Shown here one piece after another: positions 1-9,033 of a stretch of DNA of 64,000 bases. Source of the stretch: Peptoniphilaceae bacterium (GTDB taxonomy: Bacteria > Bacillota > Clostridia > Tissierellales > Peptoniphilaceae); NCBI GenBank assembly GCA_902363535.1, contig CABJAE010000012.1, forward strand, positions 7,974 through 71,973, read 5' to 3'. Below the pieces are notes generated by a model. That model ran no database searches, had not been told where the DNA came from, and saw nothing but the letters and a program-made list of their open reading frames with translations. Each line of letters starts with the position of its first letter. The stretch's first letter is position 1. Position numbers and translations under genes: made by a program.

Positions 1-592
1 AATAGAAGTTGGAGCGCATTCTCATATATTTATGCCTTTATTTTCCTTTTTAGGAACAAAAGTTTTGTTTGTTACGGATATTGACTCTGTTAAAGCTGAA
101 AAGAAAATAGATAAAAATGGAAAAGAAAGAACTGTATATACGAGTTGTCACCCCGATGAGGGAACACATACAAGTAACGCATCAATAAAAGAATTTTTTA
201 AAGATACTGGAATTGATACATCGAATAATCAATTTAAGGAACTTGTAGGGAAAAATGCTGAGGATAAAATTAAAGATAATATGAGAATGGCCTATCAAAT
301 ACCAGAATCTTATGGTGAGTATCAAGCGAGTAGTTTTGAAGATGCATTTATAGCACTAAATAAAGACTTTATATTAAAAAACAAAGAAGGATTTTATCAA
401 TATGGAGCTTTAAAAGATTTTTCGAATGATGAAATAGAAAATGGTGATTATTATAATTTTGCTTTGAATAATGTGAAAAAGAAATCGGCATTTGCATCAA
501 GCTTATTGTATTTTGATAATGAGAATGGCGAAGAAGATGAAAAATGGGCAGTTCCACATTATATTGAGGAGGGCTTATTATGGATACGCTAA
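1..592 (+). CDS. gajA: OLD-family ATP-dependent nuclease, C-terminal part (GajA-like, 5' end outside window)
   Basis: The frame is open from base 2, so this is the C-terminal part of a longer protein. The visible stretch starts with IEVGAHSHIF and runs into FLGTKVLFVTDIDSVK. The hydrophobic strand followed by DID matches the DxD motif of the TOPRIM nuclease domain in OLD-family proteins. In that family an N-terminal ABC-type ATPase, here missing, precedes the TOPRIM domain. The gene overlaps the next one, a UvrD-like helicase, by 13 bases. An OLD nuclease followed by a UvrD-like helicase is the arrangement of the Gabija anti-phage system, in which GajA nicks DNA and GajB supports it. Assignment to Gabija rather than to another class 2 OLD/helicase pair is inferred. 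Confidence 0.7.
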   Translation, partial: IEVGAHSHIFMPLFSFLGTKVLFVTDIDSVKAEKKIDKNGKERTVYTSCHPDEGTHTSNASIKEFFKDTGIDTSNNQFKELVGKNAEDKIKDNMRMAYQIPESYGEYQASSFEDAFIALNKDFILKNKEGFYQYGALKDFSNDEIENGDYYNFALNNVKKKSAFASSLLYFDNENGEEDEKWAVPHYIEEGLLWIR

Positions 593-2484
593 CATTGGAA
601 AAAGAAGTATTAGAAGCTCTTCAATGTATAAAAAATGGTGAAAATTTTATTTTAGAAGGTGGAGCAGGTAGTGGAAAAACATACTCCTTAATTTCCTTAA
701 TAAATGCACTCACAGAGGAATTACCAGATATAAAGATAGTATGCATTACATATACAAATAATGCAGTTGCCGAAATTTTATCAAGAATAGAAAATGAGAA
801 TATTTGGGTTTCAACAATACATGAGTTTATATGGTCTCTTATCAGAAAATATCAGAATGAAATAAAAAATATTTTAGTTGAGCTTATTAACGATGATAAT
901 GAAAAGAACTTTAAAAAGCCAAAAGATTTTTCTGAGGATTTAATTTCTAAAGAATATTTCGAAAATCTTTATGTGGATTATGATGAGTATTATTCTGTAA
1001 CGCCAAATGAAGAAAATAGAGTGAAAATCAGCCATAATCACATTTTGATTGTTGCAGAGAAAATGTTTGAGAAATATAAAAAAATAGCGGACATTTTAAA
1101 GGATATTGCAGATTGTATTTTTGTTGATGAATATCAGGATACAAGTCCTTTAGTTGCTGATATTTTACTAAAGCATCTTGAGCAAAGCGATAAGAAAAAT
1201 GTAATTGGTTTTTTTGGAGATTCAATGCAGTCTATATATGACGACGGAGTTGGTAATTTAAATCAATATAATTTAACTAAAATAGTAAAGACGCAAAACC
1301 GAAGAAATCCAAGAGTTGTAATCGAAGTAGCCAATAAGTTTAGAGATGATGATATTGAGCAAAGACCTTCAGAAGATATAAATGCACCTAATATGGAAAA
1401 TGGTACTATTAGAGAAGGTAGTATTAAATTTTTATATGGAACTGAAATAAATGATTTTATAAGTGTAAAGGGGAAGAATATTTTTGAATCTTGGGATTTT
1501 TCTGATGGAAAACAAACAAAAGAGTTAAGGCTAACACATAAATATAATGCTGAAATGACTGGCTTTAAAGACTTATATGATCTATATAATGCTGATTTGA
1601 TAACTAAGCTTATAAGTGAGATAAAGAAAAAAATTGATAAGGGAAATTTAGACTGTAATAAGACTTTGGGAGAAATAGCGTTAGAGGTAAAACCGACATA
1701 TAACAAAGTGGAGCTGTTAGATCAAATTAACGGAAATGAAATTTATCAGTCAATATATAGTGTTTTAGAAGATGTGTCATGGGAAGAAGCTTACGAAAAA
1801 TGTAGAATCACTAAGGAATCACTCATGTCATATAAATTAAATGGAATGAGTGGTAGATATGAAGCTAATTCTTATAGAGATAGGATTTTACGCAGATTAG
1901 ATATATTAGAGGAGATTATTGAATTATATGAGGCTAATAGATTTAATGATTTTCTGAGAATAACAAAATTTTCTATTCATAATAGGAATGATAAGATTTG
2001 CCTTAAGCAAGCAATTGATTATCTTGTAAGTGAAGATAATCAAACGATAGAAAATGTATTAAAATTTGCGGAAGTAAAAGGGTTACTCAAAGAAGATGAA
2101 TTGTTTAGTGATTATATTTCAAATAAAGGGTTTTATTTATGGGAGAGAATAAAAAAGATAACATTTAATCAATATAGAAAAAGCGTTTTATATTTAAAAG
2201 AATTTTCACCAATTTGTACTCAACATAGTGTTAAAGGTAGTGAATATGACAATGTATTGCTTGTATTAGAGTCTGATTGGAATAAATATGACTTTAGAAC
2301 ATTATTTGGTAAAGGATCTCCGAACTCTAATGTTCAGAAACGTACAAAAAAATTATTTTATGTATGTATAACAAGAGCAAAAAAGAATTTAATAATATAT
2401 ATGCCTACTGATGATTCTGACATATTAGAAAAAGCTAAAGAGTATTTTGGAGAAGAAAATGTTATAGATCTCTCTTCGATTTAA
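580..2484 (+). CDS. gajB: UvrD/Rep-type superfamily 1 helicase (GajB-like)
   Basis: This 634-residue protein shows Walker A GAGSGKT at residues 28-34, a DEYQDTSP motif II near residue 185, the late motif QHSVKGSEYDNV, and FYVCITRAKKNL as motif VI near the C-terminus. Together these mark a UvrD/PcrA-like SF1A helicase. The ATG at 580 follows GAGGAGGG and lies inside the end of the upstream nuclease gene, so the two are translationally coupled. GajB proteins are usually somewhat shorter (about 500 residues); the extra length lies in the middle of the protein. With its partner it probably forms a phage-defence module. The high AT content fits the mobile element around it. Confidence 0.8.
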   Translation: MDTLTLEKEVLEALQCIKNGENFILEGGAGSGKTYSLISLINALTEELPDIKIVCITYTNNAVAEILSRIENENIWVSTIHEFIWSLIRKYQNEIKNILVELINDDNEKNFKKPKDFSEDLISKEYFENLYVDYDEYYSVTPNEENRVKISHNHILIVAEKMFEKYKKIADILKDIADCIFVDEYQDTSPLVADILLKHLEQSDKKNVIGFFGDSMQSIYDDGVGNLNQYNLTKIVKTQNRRNPRVVIEVANKFRDDDIEQRPSEDINAPNMENGTIREGSIKFLYGTEINDFISVKGKNIFESWDFSDGKQTKELRLTHKYNAEMTGFKDLYDLYNADLITKLISEIKKKIDKGNLDCNKTLGEIALEVKPTYNKVELLDQINGNEIYQSIYSVLEDVSWEEAYEKCRITKESLMSYKLNGMSGRYEANSYRDRILRRLDILEEIIELYEANRFNDFLRITKFSIHNRNDKICLKQAIDYLVSEDNQTIENVLKFAEVKGLLKEDELFSDYISNKGFYLWERIKKITFNQYRKSVLYLKEFSPICTQHSVKGSEYDNVLLVLESDWNKYDFRTLFGKGSPNSNVQKRTKKLFYVCITRAKKNLIIYMPTDDSDILEKAKEYFGEENVIDLSSI

Positions 2485-2805
2485 TTGAAAAGTAGGTACT
2501 ATTTCTACTTATGTTTTATGCTGCTTTTTAATATTATTCTATAGAATGAAAAAAGATAATTACTATTTTTATTTTAAGAATACTCTTGCATGAGGGTATT
2601 CTTTTTTTATTGTATTTACTAGAATACTATATTTAAGTTCGGAAAGATATTTTTCAAATCATGTAGATTGATTTGAAAAATAAAAACATGATTATATTCA
2701 TGAAAAATGCAGTATTTGATGTACCTAGTTTTTATTAAAAATGTAGAATTTCTCAGCTGGTATTTAATGTATTTATAAATTAAATTTTGATTTATATAAT
2801 AAATT
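2485..2805. other. Intergenic gap between convergent helicase and mobC
   Basis: This is an AT-rich stretch of about 320 bases. It contains the terminator listed separately and no convincing open reading frame on either strand. In mobilisable elements a relaxase gene usually follows mobC directly. None is present here, so the mobilisation module looks truncated. Confidence 0.6.
2576..2609 (+). terminator. Intrinsic terminator after the defence pair
   Basis: An AAGAATAC arm pairs with GTATTCTT across a short loop and is followed by a run of T residues. It lies about 90 bases past the helicase stop. Confidence 0.75.
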
Positions 2806-3147
2806 TCATTTTGATTTATTAAGAAGTAGGGAATGGATCTGCCATATTTCTTTTGATAATTTTTCTATCTGTTTATTCATTGATTTGATTTCATTCTTGT
2901 AAATAACACCAGTTGCATTAGTAGCTTTTGCAATCTGGTTTATATTATTTGTTGCATTTGAAAGTAGCCATTGTAAGTTTCTAAATGGTTCTAAATCTAC
3001 TACATAAATTTCTTTTTCTAATACGCATTTCCTAAGAAAGTGGGACATAGTTTTGCAGTTTGCAAGTTTCATTTTCTTTTCAAAAACTTCTTTTTCTTCC
3101 TTAGTTAGTTTTATTTCTATTCTTTCATTTCTAAATCTATTTGCCAT
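2806..3147 (-). CDS. mobC: MobC-like relaxosome accessory protein
   Basis: This is a 113-residue protein when started at the ATG complementary to 3145-3147, which has AAAGGAGAAT just upstream. A longer frame to 3243 lacks a ribosome binding site and runs through the candidate oriT. The N-terminus is basic (RFRNERIEIKLTKEEKE) and resembles a ribbon-helix-helix. The middle contains NLQWLLSNATNNINQIAK, close to the conserved NINQIA segment of bacterial MobC mobilisation proteins. MobC helps the relaxase open oriT DNA. No relaxase gene follows, so it is either a remnant or serves a relaxase acting in trans. Confidence 0.75.
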   Translation of the reverse strand: MANRFRNERIEIKLTKEEKEVFEKKMKLANCKTMSHFLRKCVLEKEIYVVDLEPFRNLQWLLSNATNNINQIAKATNATGVIYKNEIKSMNKQIEKLSKEIWQIHSLLLNKSK

Positions 3148-3204
3148 TTTATTCTCCTTTATAAAATATATTTCGGGGTCTAAGGTTCTCCCTAACAAGG
3201 TAAA

Positions 3205-3290
3205 AATTAAAAAAATGGAGCATTCCGTAGAGGTCTGCTCCATTAATTTTTTCGTAAGTGTCCGTACACTTACTGTGCTTGCTATTAAAG
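3205..3290 (+). other. Candidate origin of transfer (oriT)
   Basis: Just upstream of mobC lie two inverted repeats. The first is AATGGAGCA (3214-3222) with TGCTCCATT (3236-3244). The second is GTAAGTGT (3254-3261) with ACACTTAC (3266-3273). An inverted repeat followed closely by TAAGTG resembles the layout of IncQ/MobP-type nic regions, and oriT normally sits next to mobC. The first hairpin could instead be a terminator, since Ts follow it on the plus strand. The oriT call is inference from layout only. Confidence 0.45.
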
Positions 3291-3444
3291 TTATAAGCGT
3301 TAAGCGTGTATTAAGTTTTATTAATTATACCGCATTTAAAGAAATTAATAAAGAAGTATAAAGGGCGTTCAAGCAAATATCTTAAATAAGATTACTAAAT
3401 TTTAAAATAATTCATGTATTGAAATTAATTATCAAATGAGTTAC

Positions 3445-3474
3445 AATAAAACTGACGGTAGCGTCGGAATTATT
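3445..3474. promoter_or_regulatory. Palindromic operator ahead of the TetR gene
   Basis: A 30-base imperfect palindrome is centred between 3459 and 3460. Its core GACGGTAGCGTC is flanked by AATAA and TTATT. It ends about 20 bases upstream of the regulator start, the usual place for autoregulation by a TetR repressor that would also control the transporter operon. Confidence 0.65.
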
Positions 3475-3494
3475 TATTGACAGGAGATAAAGTT

Positions 3495-4088
3495 TTGAAT
3501 GATAAAAAATTGAAAGTTGGAGAAAAAAGGAAGTTAGAAATTCTGGAAGCGGCAAAGAAATGTTTCTTAGAAAAGGGTTTCCAAAATACAACTATGGAAG
3601 ATGTTATAGAAAAAGTAAGTTTAAGTAAAGGTGGTGTTTACTATCATTATGGATCAACCTACGAAATGATTTATGATTTTATGAAATTAGGCATCAAATA
3701 TAGAGGAGAGAAAAGCAAAACTATCGACACATCTAAGTTAACGACTTTAGACGCAATTACTGAGATGATGATGGAAAGAATTTATGATGAAAATGAATTT
3801 AAAAGCATATATGCAATTTTTTTGAAACTACAAAATGAAGATAAAAGATTGTGTGAAATGTTTGAAAATTTAAAAGAAACAAACACAGAAATTTTATCGT
3901 CTACTTTTCCTCTAAACGATAAGCTATCATCTATTTTTGAAGATGAGTTTTTAGTGACATTTGTAAATACTTTGATTTTAGGATATGAAAGTTTAAATCA
4001 AAAAGAAATTTTTATTGAAAATAAAGAAACAATCAAAAAGATGTTAGAAGAATATTTGAAAAATAAATTTCCTGAATTATTAGGCTGA
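3495..4088 (+). CDS. TetR-family transcriptional regulator
   Basis: The protein has 197 residues when started at the TTG at 3495, which has AGGAG eight bases upstream; a TTG at 3477 would leave no ribosome binding site. The N-terminal part (AAKKCFLEKGFQNTTMEDV followed by LSKGGVYYHYGS) is a typical TetR helix-turn-helix. The C-terminal ligand domain is not recognisable by sequence. A palindrome precedes the gene, and the nine-gene transporter cluster follows in the same direction. Its likely role is therefore to repress these genes until a ligand, possibly a metal or metallophore, is present. Confidence 0.85.
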   Translation: MNDKKLKVGEKRKLEILEAAKKCFLEKGFQNTTMEDVIEKVSLSKGGVYYHYGSTYEMIYDFMKLGIKYRGEKSKTIDTSKLTTLDAITEMMMERIYDENEFKSIYAIFLKLQNEDKRLCEMFENLKETNTEILSSTFPLNDKLSSIFEDEFLVTFVNTLILGYESLNQKEIFIENKETIKKMLEEYLKNKFPELLG

Positions 4089-4108
4089 TCTTAAATTATG
4101 GTATAAAA

Positions 4109-5041
4109 ATGAATACAAAAAAGACATTTTTAAAAAAACTTTATGAGCTAATAATGACATTATTAATTGTTAGTGTATTATCATTTGTTTTAATGAAATT
4201 ATCTCCCGTCGATCCAGCCACTGCATATGCTAAAAGACATATCGGAAGTCCATCACCTGAGCAAATTGAAGAAGTAAGAATAAGATTTGGTTTTGACAAA
4301 CCTGTATATAAGCAATATTTTAACTGGATTAAAAATCTTTTTTCTCTAGACTTAGGACAGTCTTTAAGCAATGGTAAACCAGTCTGGGATAATATAATGT
4401 TGGCTTTGCCAAAAACTTTATCTGTTGTTTTCTTTTCCGCAATATTGCAGGTAATTTTAGTATTATCTTTGGGATGTATTACTTTCTTATGGAAGAGCAA
4501 GATAATCAATAAGCTTATAAATCTTTTATGCCTTATTGGTGTTTCAATTCCTAGCTTTTATATTGCTATTATCTTACTTGATATATTTGCAGTAAAGTGG
4601 GATTTGCTATCAGTAGCAGGTAATATTGGCATTACAAACTATCTACTTCCTGCAATAACTTTAGGGATATTTGGGGCTTCTTTTTATTATCCACTATTTA
4701 AAGACGCTTTAGATAAAGAAAATGGCGAATATTATATTATGTTTTTTAGAGCTAATGGTCTAAAGGAATTTACTTTGTTCGTGAAACATATATTGCCAAA
4801 CTCGATAGTAAAGTTAATCCCAAATTTCTTTCAGAGCATTGGGCTTATGATTGCAAATGTGGCAATAGTGGAGGGAGTTTTTTCTATTCCAGGATTTGGA
4901 TATTTGATTGTAAATTCTGTAATAAATCGTGATGCAACGATGATTCATGGTTTGGTTTTCTTTTTAGCCTTATTTATTGCCATTGCTAATATAACATCCG
5001 ATTTGATAAACGATCTTTTGATAAAGGAAAGGGGAGATTAA
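4109..5041 (+). CDS. ABC importer permease, NikB/OppB/DppB type
   Basis: This 310-residue membrane protein has about six hydrophobic segments and the signature of the first permease of nickel/peptide importers. These features are an N-terminal helix followed by MKLSPVDPATAYAK and LGQSLSNGKPV, and the EAA-like loop FFRANGLKEFTLFVKHILPNS near residue 210. It is the first gene of an importer set (two permeases, two ATPases, one binding protein). Its stop overlaps the next start as TAATG. The substrate cannot be read from the permease. Confidence 0.85.
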   Translation: MNTKKTFLKKLYELIMTLLIVSVLSFVLMKLSPVDPATAYAKRHIGSPSPEQIEEVRIRFGFDKPVYKQYFNWIKNLFSLDLGQSLSNGKPVWDNIMLALPKTLSVVFFSAILQVILVLSLGCITFLWKSKIINKLINLLCLIGVSIPSFYIAIILLDIFAVKWDLLSVAGNIGITNYLLPAITLGIFGASFYYPLFKDALDKENGEYYIMFFRANGLKEFTLFVKHILPNSIVKLIPNFFQSIGLMIANVAIVEGVFSIPGFGYLIVNSVINRDATMIHGLVFFLALFIAIANITSDLINDLLIKERGD

Positions 5042-5817
5042 TGAAAATAAATAAAAGGACAGTATTTGCTTTCCTAGTGATTTTATTTATGTTCTTTGGA
5101 AGTTTTTTTGCCCCTAATGATCCCTTAGAAGTTAATCTTCCCATTAGATTTGCAAATCCAAGTTCTAAGTATCCTTTGGGAAATGATAGCATGGGCAGGT
5201 GTGTTTTATCGAGAATACTGTACGGGGGAAAAACTACATTATTTATGGTTATGACTGCATCAATTATTGTTTTTACTTTAGGTTTGCTTTTAGGAACTCT
5301 TACATCAAAGGTTACCATGAAAAAGAATGTAATAGTAGATTCGATTATTAATGCTGTAACGGCTATACCACCAATTGCTTATTTAATCATATTTATAGCA
5401 TCTTGGGGAAATGGAATAAAAACTACATTAATTGCTTTGGTTGTTTCATATATTTTGAGATTTTTAAGGCTTGTTAGAACTCAAATAAATATTGAATACG
5501 ATAAGGCTTATTGCACCTGTATGATTTCACTTGGTGCTTCAAAGACTAGGCTAGTTCTAGTTCATATACTACCCAATATATCATTGGACTTAGTTCATTA
5601 TATTTGCTTGTCTTGTGCGGATATGATTTTAGCAATTACTGGTTTTTCATTTATAGGAATTGGACTTGGAGAAAATGTTGTGGAGTGGGGTTCTATGATT
5701 TTAGAAGCAAGAGATTCAATATTTATTAAGCCAGAACTCATAATTTACCCAATTTTTGCAGTTTTTATTACTACAATGTCATTTAATATTATTGCAAAAG
5801 AAGCAAATAGAAGGTGA
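5041..5817 (+). CDS. ABC importer permease, NikC/OppC/DppC type
   Basis: The 258-residue second permease carries LGNDSMGRCVLSRILYGGKT near the N-terminus, which is diagnostic for the OppC/NikC branch. It also has the cytoplasmic coupling loop CMISLGASKTRLVLVHILPN. About five to six transmembrane segments are visible. The start overlaps the upstream stop by one base and is preceded by AAGGGGAGA. It forms a heterodimer with the upstream permease. Confidence 0.85.
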   Translation: MKINKRTVFAFLVILFMFFGSFFAPNDPLEVNLPIRFANPSSKYPLGNDSMGRCVLSRILYGGKTTLFMVMTASIIVFTLGLLLGTLTSKVTMKKNVIVDSIINAVTAIPPIAYLIIFIASWGNGIKTTLIALVVSYILRFLRLVRTQINIEYDKAYCTCMISLGASKTRLVLVHILPNISLDLVHYICLSCADMILAITGFSFIGIGLGENVVEWGSMILEARDSIFIKPELIIYPIFAVFITTMSFNIIAKEANRR

Positions 5818-5821
5818 AGAT

Positions 5822-6604
5822 ATGATTTTGGTTAATCAATTACAAGTTACAGATAAAAAAGGAAACAGTCTTTTAAATAATATTTCCCTTAGTATTCCTA
5901 TGGCGAAAATTATTGGTCTCACTGGTCCAAGTGGTGCTGGGAAGACTACATTAATAAACGCAATACTCGGGATTTTATCAGAGGACTTGAAAGTAAGTTC
6001 TGGGAATATTACTATAGATGATTTCGATATATTTGAAAAAGATAGTATCAATATCAACAATAGAAATATCGCTTTTATTCCTCAACTTCCCATGATTTCT
6101 TTTGACAAAAGGAAAAAAATAAAAAGTCAAATGATTGAAATTTATATTGCTAATCTTAATATAGATAAATCAGAAGCATTAAGTATAGCAAAAGATAAGC
6201 TCAAAAGCGTAAATCTTGAATATGAAAGAGTTTTAGATTCATATCCAACTGAACTTTCAGGAGGCATGATTCAGCGTGTGATATTAGCAATTTCTATGGG
6301 GCTAAATACTGATTATATAATTGCTGATGAACCAACATCAGCCTTAGATAATTATAACTCATCATTATTTTTTGAATTGATTAAAGCAAATTTCAAAGGC
6401 AAAGGAATTTTATTAATAACACACGATGCCGAAATTCTTAAAAAATATAGCGACTGCATCTATGTGATAGAAAATGGGTGTGTTATAGAAAAGGGGAGTA
6501 GTAAAGATATATTTGAAAGTCCTAAAGAGGAATGGACAAGAAAATTTGTTGAATGTAGTCAGAAGATATTAGATTCTGGAGGTGAATGGGAGTGGACGAA
6601 ATAG
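5822..6604 (+). CDS. ABC importer ATPase, NikD/OppD type
   Basis: A 260-residue ATP-binding subunit. Walker A is GPSGAGKT, the signature is ELSGGMIQRV and Walker B is DYIIADEPTSALD, followed by the LLITHD switch. The start chosen is the ATG at 5822, five bases after AAGGTGA; an upstream in-frame ATG at 5756 lies inside the previous gene. It would pair with the next gene to power the importer. Confidence 0.85.
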   Translation: MILVNQLQVTDKKGNSLLNNISLSIPMAKIIGLTGPSGAGKTTLINAILGILSEDLKVSSGNITIDDFDIFEKDSININNRNIAFIPQLPMISFDKRKKIKSQMIEIYIANLNIDKSEALSIAKDKLKSVNLEYERVLDSYPTELSGGMIQRVILAISMGLNTDYIIADEPTSALDNYNSSLFFELIKANFKGKGILLITHDAEILKKYSDCIYVIENGCVIEKGSSKDIFESPKEEWTRKFVECSQKILDSGGEWEWTK

Positions 6605-7296
6605 CTATGAGTAACGTTAGTCTTTCTTTTGAAACAGTAAAGGGGACATTTAAAGCTCTAGATCAAATTTCCTTTTCACTTAAAAGGGGAGATAACTTAA
6701 GTTTAATTGGTGAAAGCGGATCTGGTAAAAGCACCATTGCAAAAGCATTAATAGGATTAGAAAGAATAGATGAAGGATCTATACTCTATGATTCTGTAGA
6801 TATCTCAAAATTAAAATTAAAAAAAATAAGAAAATATAGAAAAAATATCCAGTCTGTTTTCCAGGATACATCTGGTACTTTAAATCCTGGTATAAGCACT
6901 TTTAAAAATTTGGAAGAAGGGCTTATTAATTTAACAAACTTGTCGAAAAAGGAAAGAAAGGAAAAGGTGTTATTATTTTGCGAGGATTTACATTTAAAAA
7001 AGGAAATATTAGATGTGCCCGTTCACCAACTATCTGGAGGCGAGCAAAGAAGATTGTCGCTCATAAGAGCCCTTATGGTTAATCCTGATTTTTTAATACT
7101 AGATGAGGTTACGGCTGGGCTTGACTTATTGACGATTGAAAAAGTACTAAATTTACTTTTTTATTATCAATCTAAGCATAGTATTTCTTATATTTTTATC
7201 ACTCATGATATAAATCAAGCAAAACAGATTTCAGATTATATCATAGAGATAAAGAAAGGAAAAATATTGAGAGAAGGAAAATTGCAAAGGAGATAG
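6592..7296 (+). CDS. ABC importer ATPase, NikE/OppF type
   Basis: The second ATPase, about 234 residues, has Walker A GESGSGKST, signature QLSGGEQRRLSL and Walker B LILDEVTAGLD. The GTG at 6592 is preferred because GGAGGTG sits eight bases upstream; the ATG at 6586 is too close to it. It overlaps the preceding gene by 13 bases. It lacks the zinc-finger-like C-terminal extension typical of true OppF/DppF, which fits the shorter NikE-type subunits. Confidence 0.82.
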   Translation: MDEIAMSNVSLSFETVKGTFKALDQISFSLKRGDNLSLIGESGSGKSTIAKALIGLERIDEGSILYDSVDISKLKLKKIRKYRKNIQSVFQDTSGTLNPGISTFKNLEEGLINLTNLSKKERKEKVLLFCEDLHLKKEILDVPVHQLSGGEQRRLSLIRALMVNPDFLILDEVTAGLDLLTIEKVLNLLFYYQSKHSISYIFITHDINQAKQISDYIIEIKKGKILREGKLQRR

Positions 7297-7298
7297 AA

Positions 7299-8933
7299 AT
7301 GATCAAACTTAGAAAAAATATGATGGTTTTATTGGCACTTGTATTTAGTTTTTCAATTTTACTAGGAGGTTGCCAAAAGAATCAAGAAAAAGCTCAAGAA
7401 AATTCAAATGTAGCAAGTGAAAACACAAAAGATGAAAGCAAGAAGGTTTTAACCTTATGTACTGCTAAAGAACTGACAAACCTTACGACTTTAACAATGA
7501 ATAAGGAAAATAATATGGCTTGTGGTTTAATTTACGAAACCCTAGTAGCTTATGAAAACGGTGAAATTGTACCAAAACTTGCTGAAAGCTTTGAATATAA
7601 AGATGATGACAAAACTTTAATCTTTAAATTAAAGGAAGGGGTAAAGTTTTCAGATGGTGAAGATTTTAATGCTGATGCAGTGAAAAAAATATTAGACTTT
7701 GATAAGTCTAATCCTAACTTTGCAGGCATTAGGGCTGTTGCAGAGATAAAATCAACAGAAGTTATTGATGATAATACGATTGCTGTTCATTATGAAAATC
7801 CGTCTAAATTTTATATAAATGGCTTTTGTTTCCAAAATGTATTGGGGATGCCATCTCCAAAGTCATTTACTGAGGGAAACTTTGAGACATTTACCGAAAA
7901 TATAGGAACAGGTCCTTATGTATATGAAGAATTTAAATCTGGAGAATATACAAAATTTGTTAGAAATGAAAATTATCATGGGGAAAAACCTTACTATGAT
8001 GAAGTTATTGTCAAATATATTCCCGATGCTTCCTCAAGACTTCAAGCCTTAAATAAAGGGGAAATAGATTTAATTTATGGAGCAGATTTAATAAATTATG
8101 ATGACTTCAAAAAAGGTTCTGAAATTAAGGATGTTACTGGAGAAGTCAATAAAAATAGGACTTTGACTAAGAATCTAATTTTAAATCCAAGTAAAAAAGA
8201 ATTAGAAGATTTAAAAGTTCGCCAAGCAATTAATTATGCAATTAACAAAAAAGACATTGTCGACAGTTTAACATACTCATATGAAGATGTAGCTGAAACT
8301 TTATTCCCTAAAAATGTGGCTTATTGTGATGCAAATTATCCAACTAATTATAGTTATGCTCCTGAAAAGGCAAATAGCTTGCTAGATGAAGCGGGTTGGA
8401 AACTTAATAAAGATACAGGAATAAGAGAAAAGGACGGAAGTCCATTAAAGCTTCAATATGTTTACTGGTCAGATTTAGTACTTGCTAAGGAAACTGCACT
8501 TGCAATAAAGACGCAATTAAAAGAAGTAGGTATAGATGTTGACATAGTTGAAAAAGATCAAATGTCATGGTGGACAGATGGTATAAAGGGAGAATTCCAT
8601 TTGACAACATGGAATACAGAGGGTTCTTATACTGAACCTCACAAGTTCTTACAAGAATCAGTAACTGAAATGGATCCACATTTAATGCCATTAAAAGCAC
8701 TTTCAGATTCCAATATATATATTGACGCAATAAAGAAGGCTTCCACTTCTACAGATGAAGGGGAGATTAAAGACAATATACAAAAAGCTATAGTATATTC
8801 AAACGAAAACGCTATGGATTTGCCTCTTTCTTATTCAAAAGAAATGATTTTATATAGAAATGACAAAATTGATGGATATGACTTTACAAGTACACCACAA
8901 TTTTTCAATATTTATAGTGTAAAAGCTAAATGA
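7299..8933 (+). CDS. Solute-binding lipoprotein, SBP_bac_5 family (NikA/OppA type)
   Basis: A 544-residue extracytoplasmic binding protein. The signal peptide ends in the lipobox LLGGC, so it is a lipid-anchored protein on the outer face of the membrane. The fold is that of peptide/nickel-binding proteins: KLAESFEYKDDDKTLIFKLKEG-type opening, GTGPYVYEEF in the middle, and VRQAINYAINKKDIV near residue 310. It follows the second ATPase by two bases. It should deliver the substrate (nickel, a metal chelate or a peptide) to the two permeases. Confidence 0.87.
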   Translation: MIKLRKNMMVLLALVFSFSILLGGCQKNQEKAQENSNVASENTKDESKKVLTLCTAKELTNLTTLTMNKENNMACGLIYETLVAYENGEIVPKLAESFEYKDDDKTLIFKLKEGVKFSDGEDFNADAVKKILDFDKSNPNFAGIRAVAEIKSTEVIDDNTIAVHYENPSKFYINGFCFQNVLGMPSPKSFTEGNFETFTENIGTGPYVYEEFKSGEYTKFVRNENYHGEKPYYDEVIVKYIPDASSRLQALNKGEIDLIYGADLINYDDFKKGSEIKDVTGEVNKNRTLTKNLILNPSKKELEDLKVRQAINYAINKKDIVDSLTYSYEDVAETLFPKNVAYCDANYPTNYSYAPEKANSLLDEAGWKLNKDTGIREKDGSPLKLQYVYWSDLVLAKETALAIKTQLKEVGIDVDIVEKDQMSWWTDGIKGEFHLTTWNTEGSYTEPHKFLQESVTEMDPHLMPLKALSDSNIYIDAIKKASTSTDEGEIKDNIQKAIVYSNENAMDLPLSYSKEMILYRNDKIDGYDFTSTPQFFNIYSVKAK

Positions 8934-8961
8934 GAATAGGTTAATAAATTGAATTTAAGGC

Positions 8962-8999
8962 AGGTCTATCTATAAAGTAGTGAATGGATAGACCTATCT
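8962..8999 (+). terminator. Hairpin between importer and half-transporter genes
   Basis: AGGTCTATC pairs with GATAGACCT and is followed by a T-rich stretch. It could terminate the importer operon in part, so that the two downstream half-transporters are expressed at a different level. Confidence 0.6.
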
Positions 9000-9033
9000 T
9001 ATTATTACGAGGATTTATTAAGGAGGGGATTTG

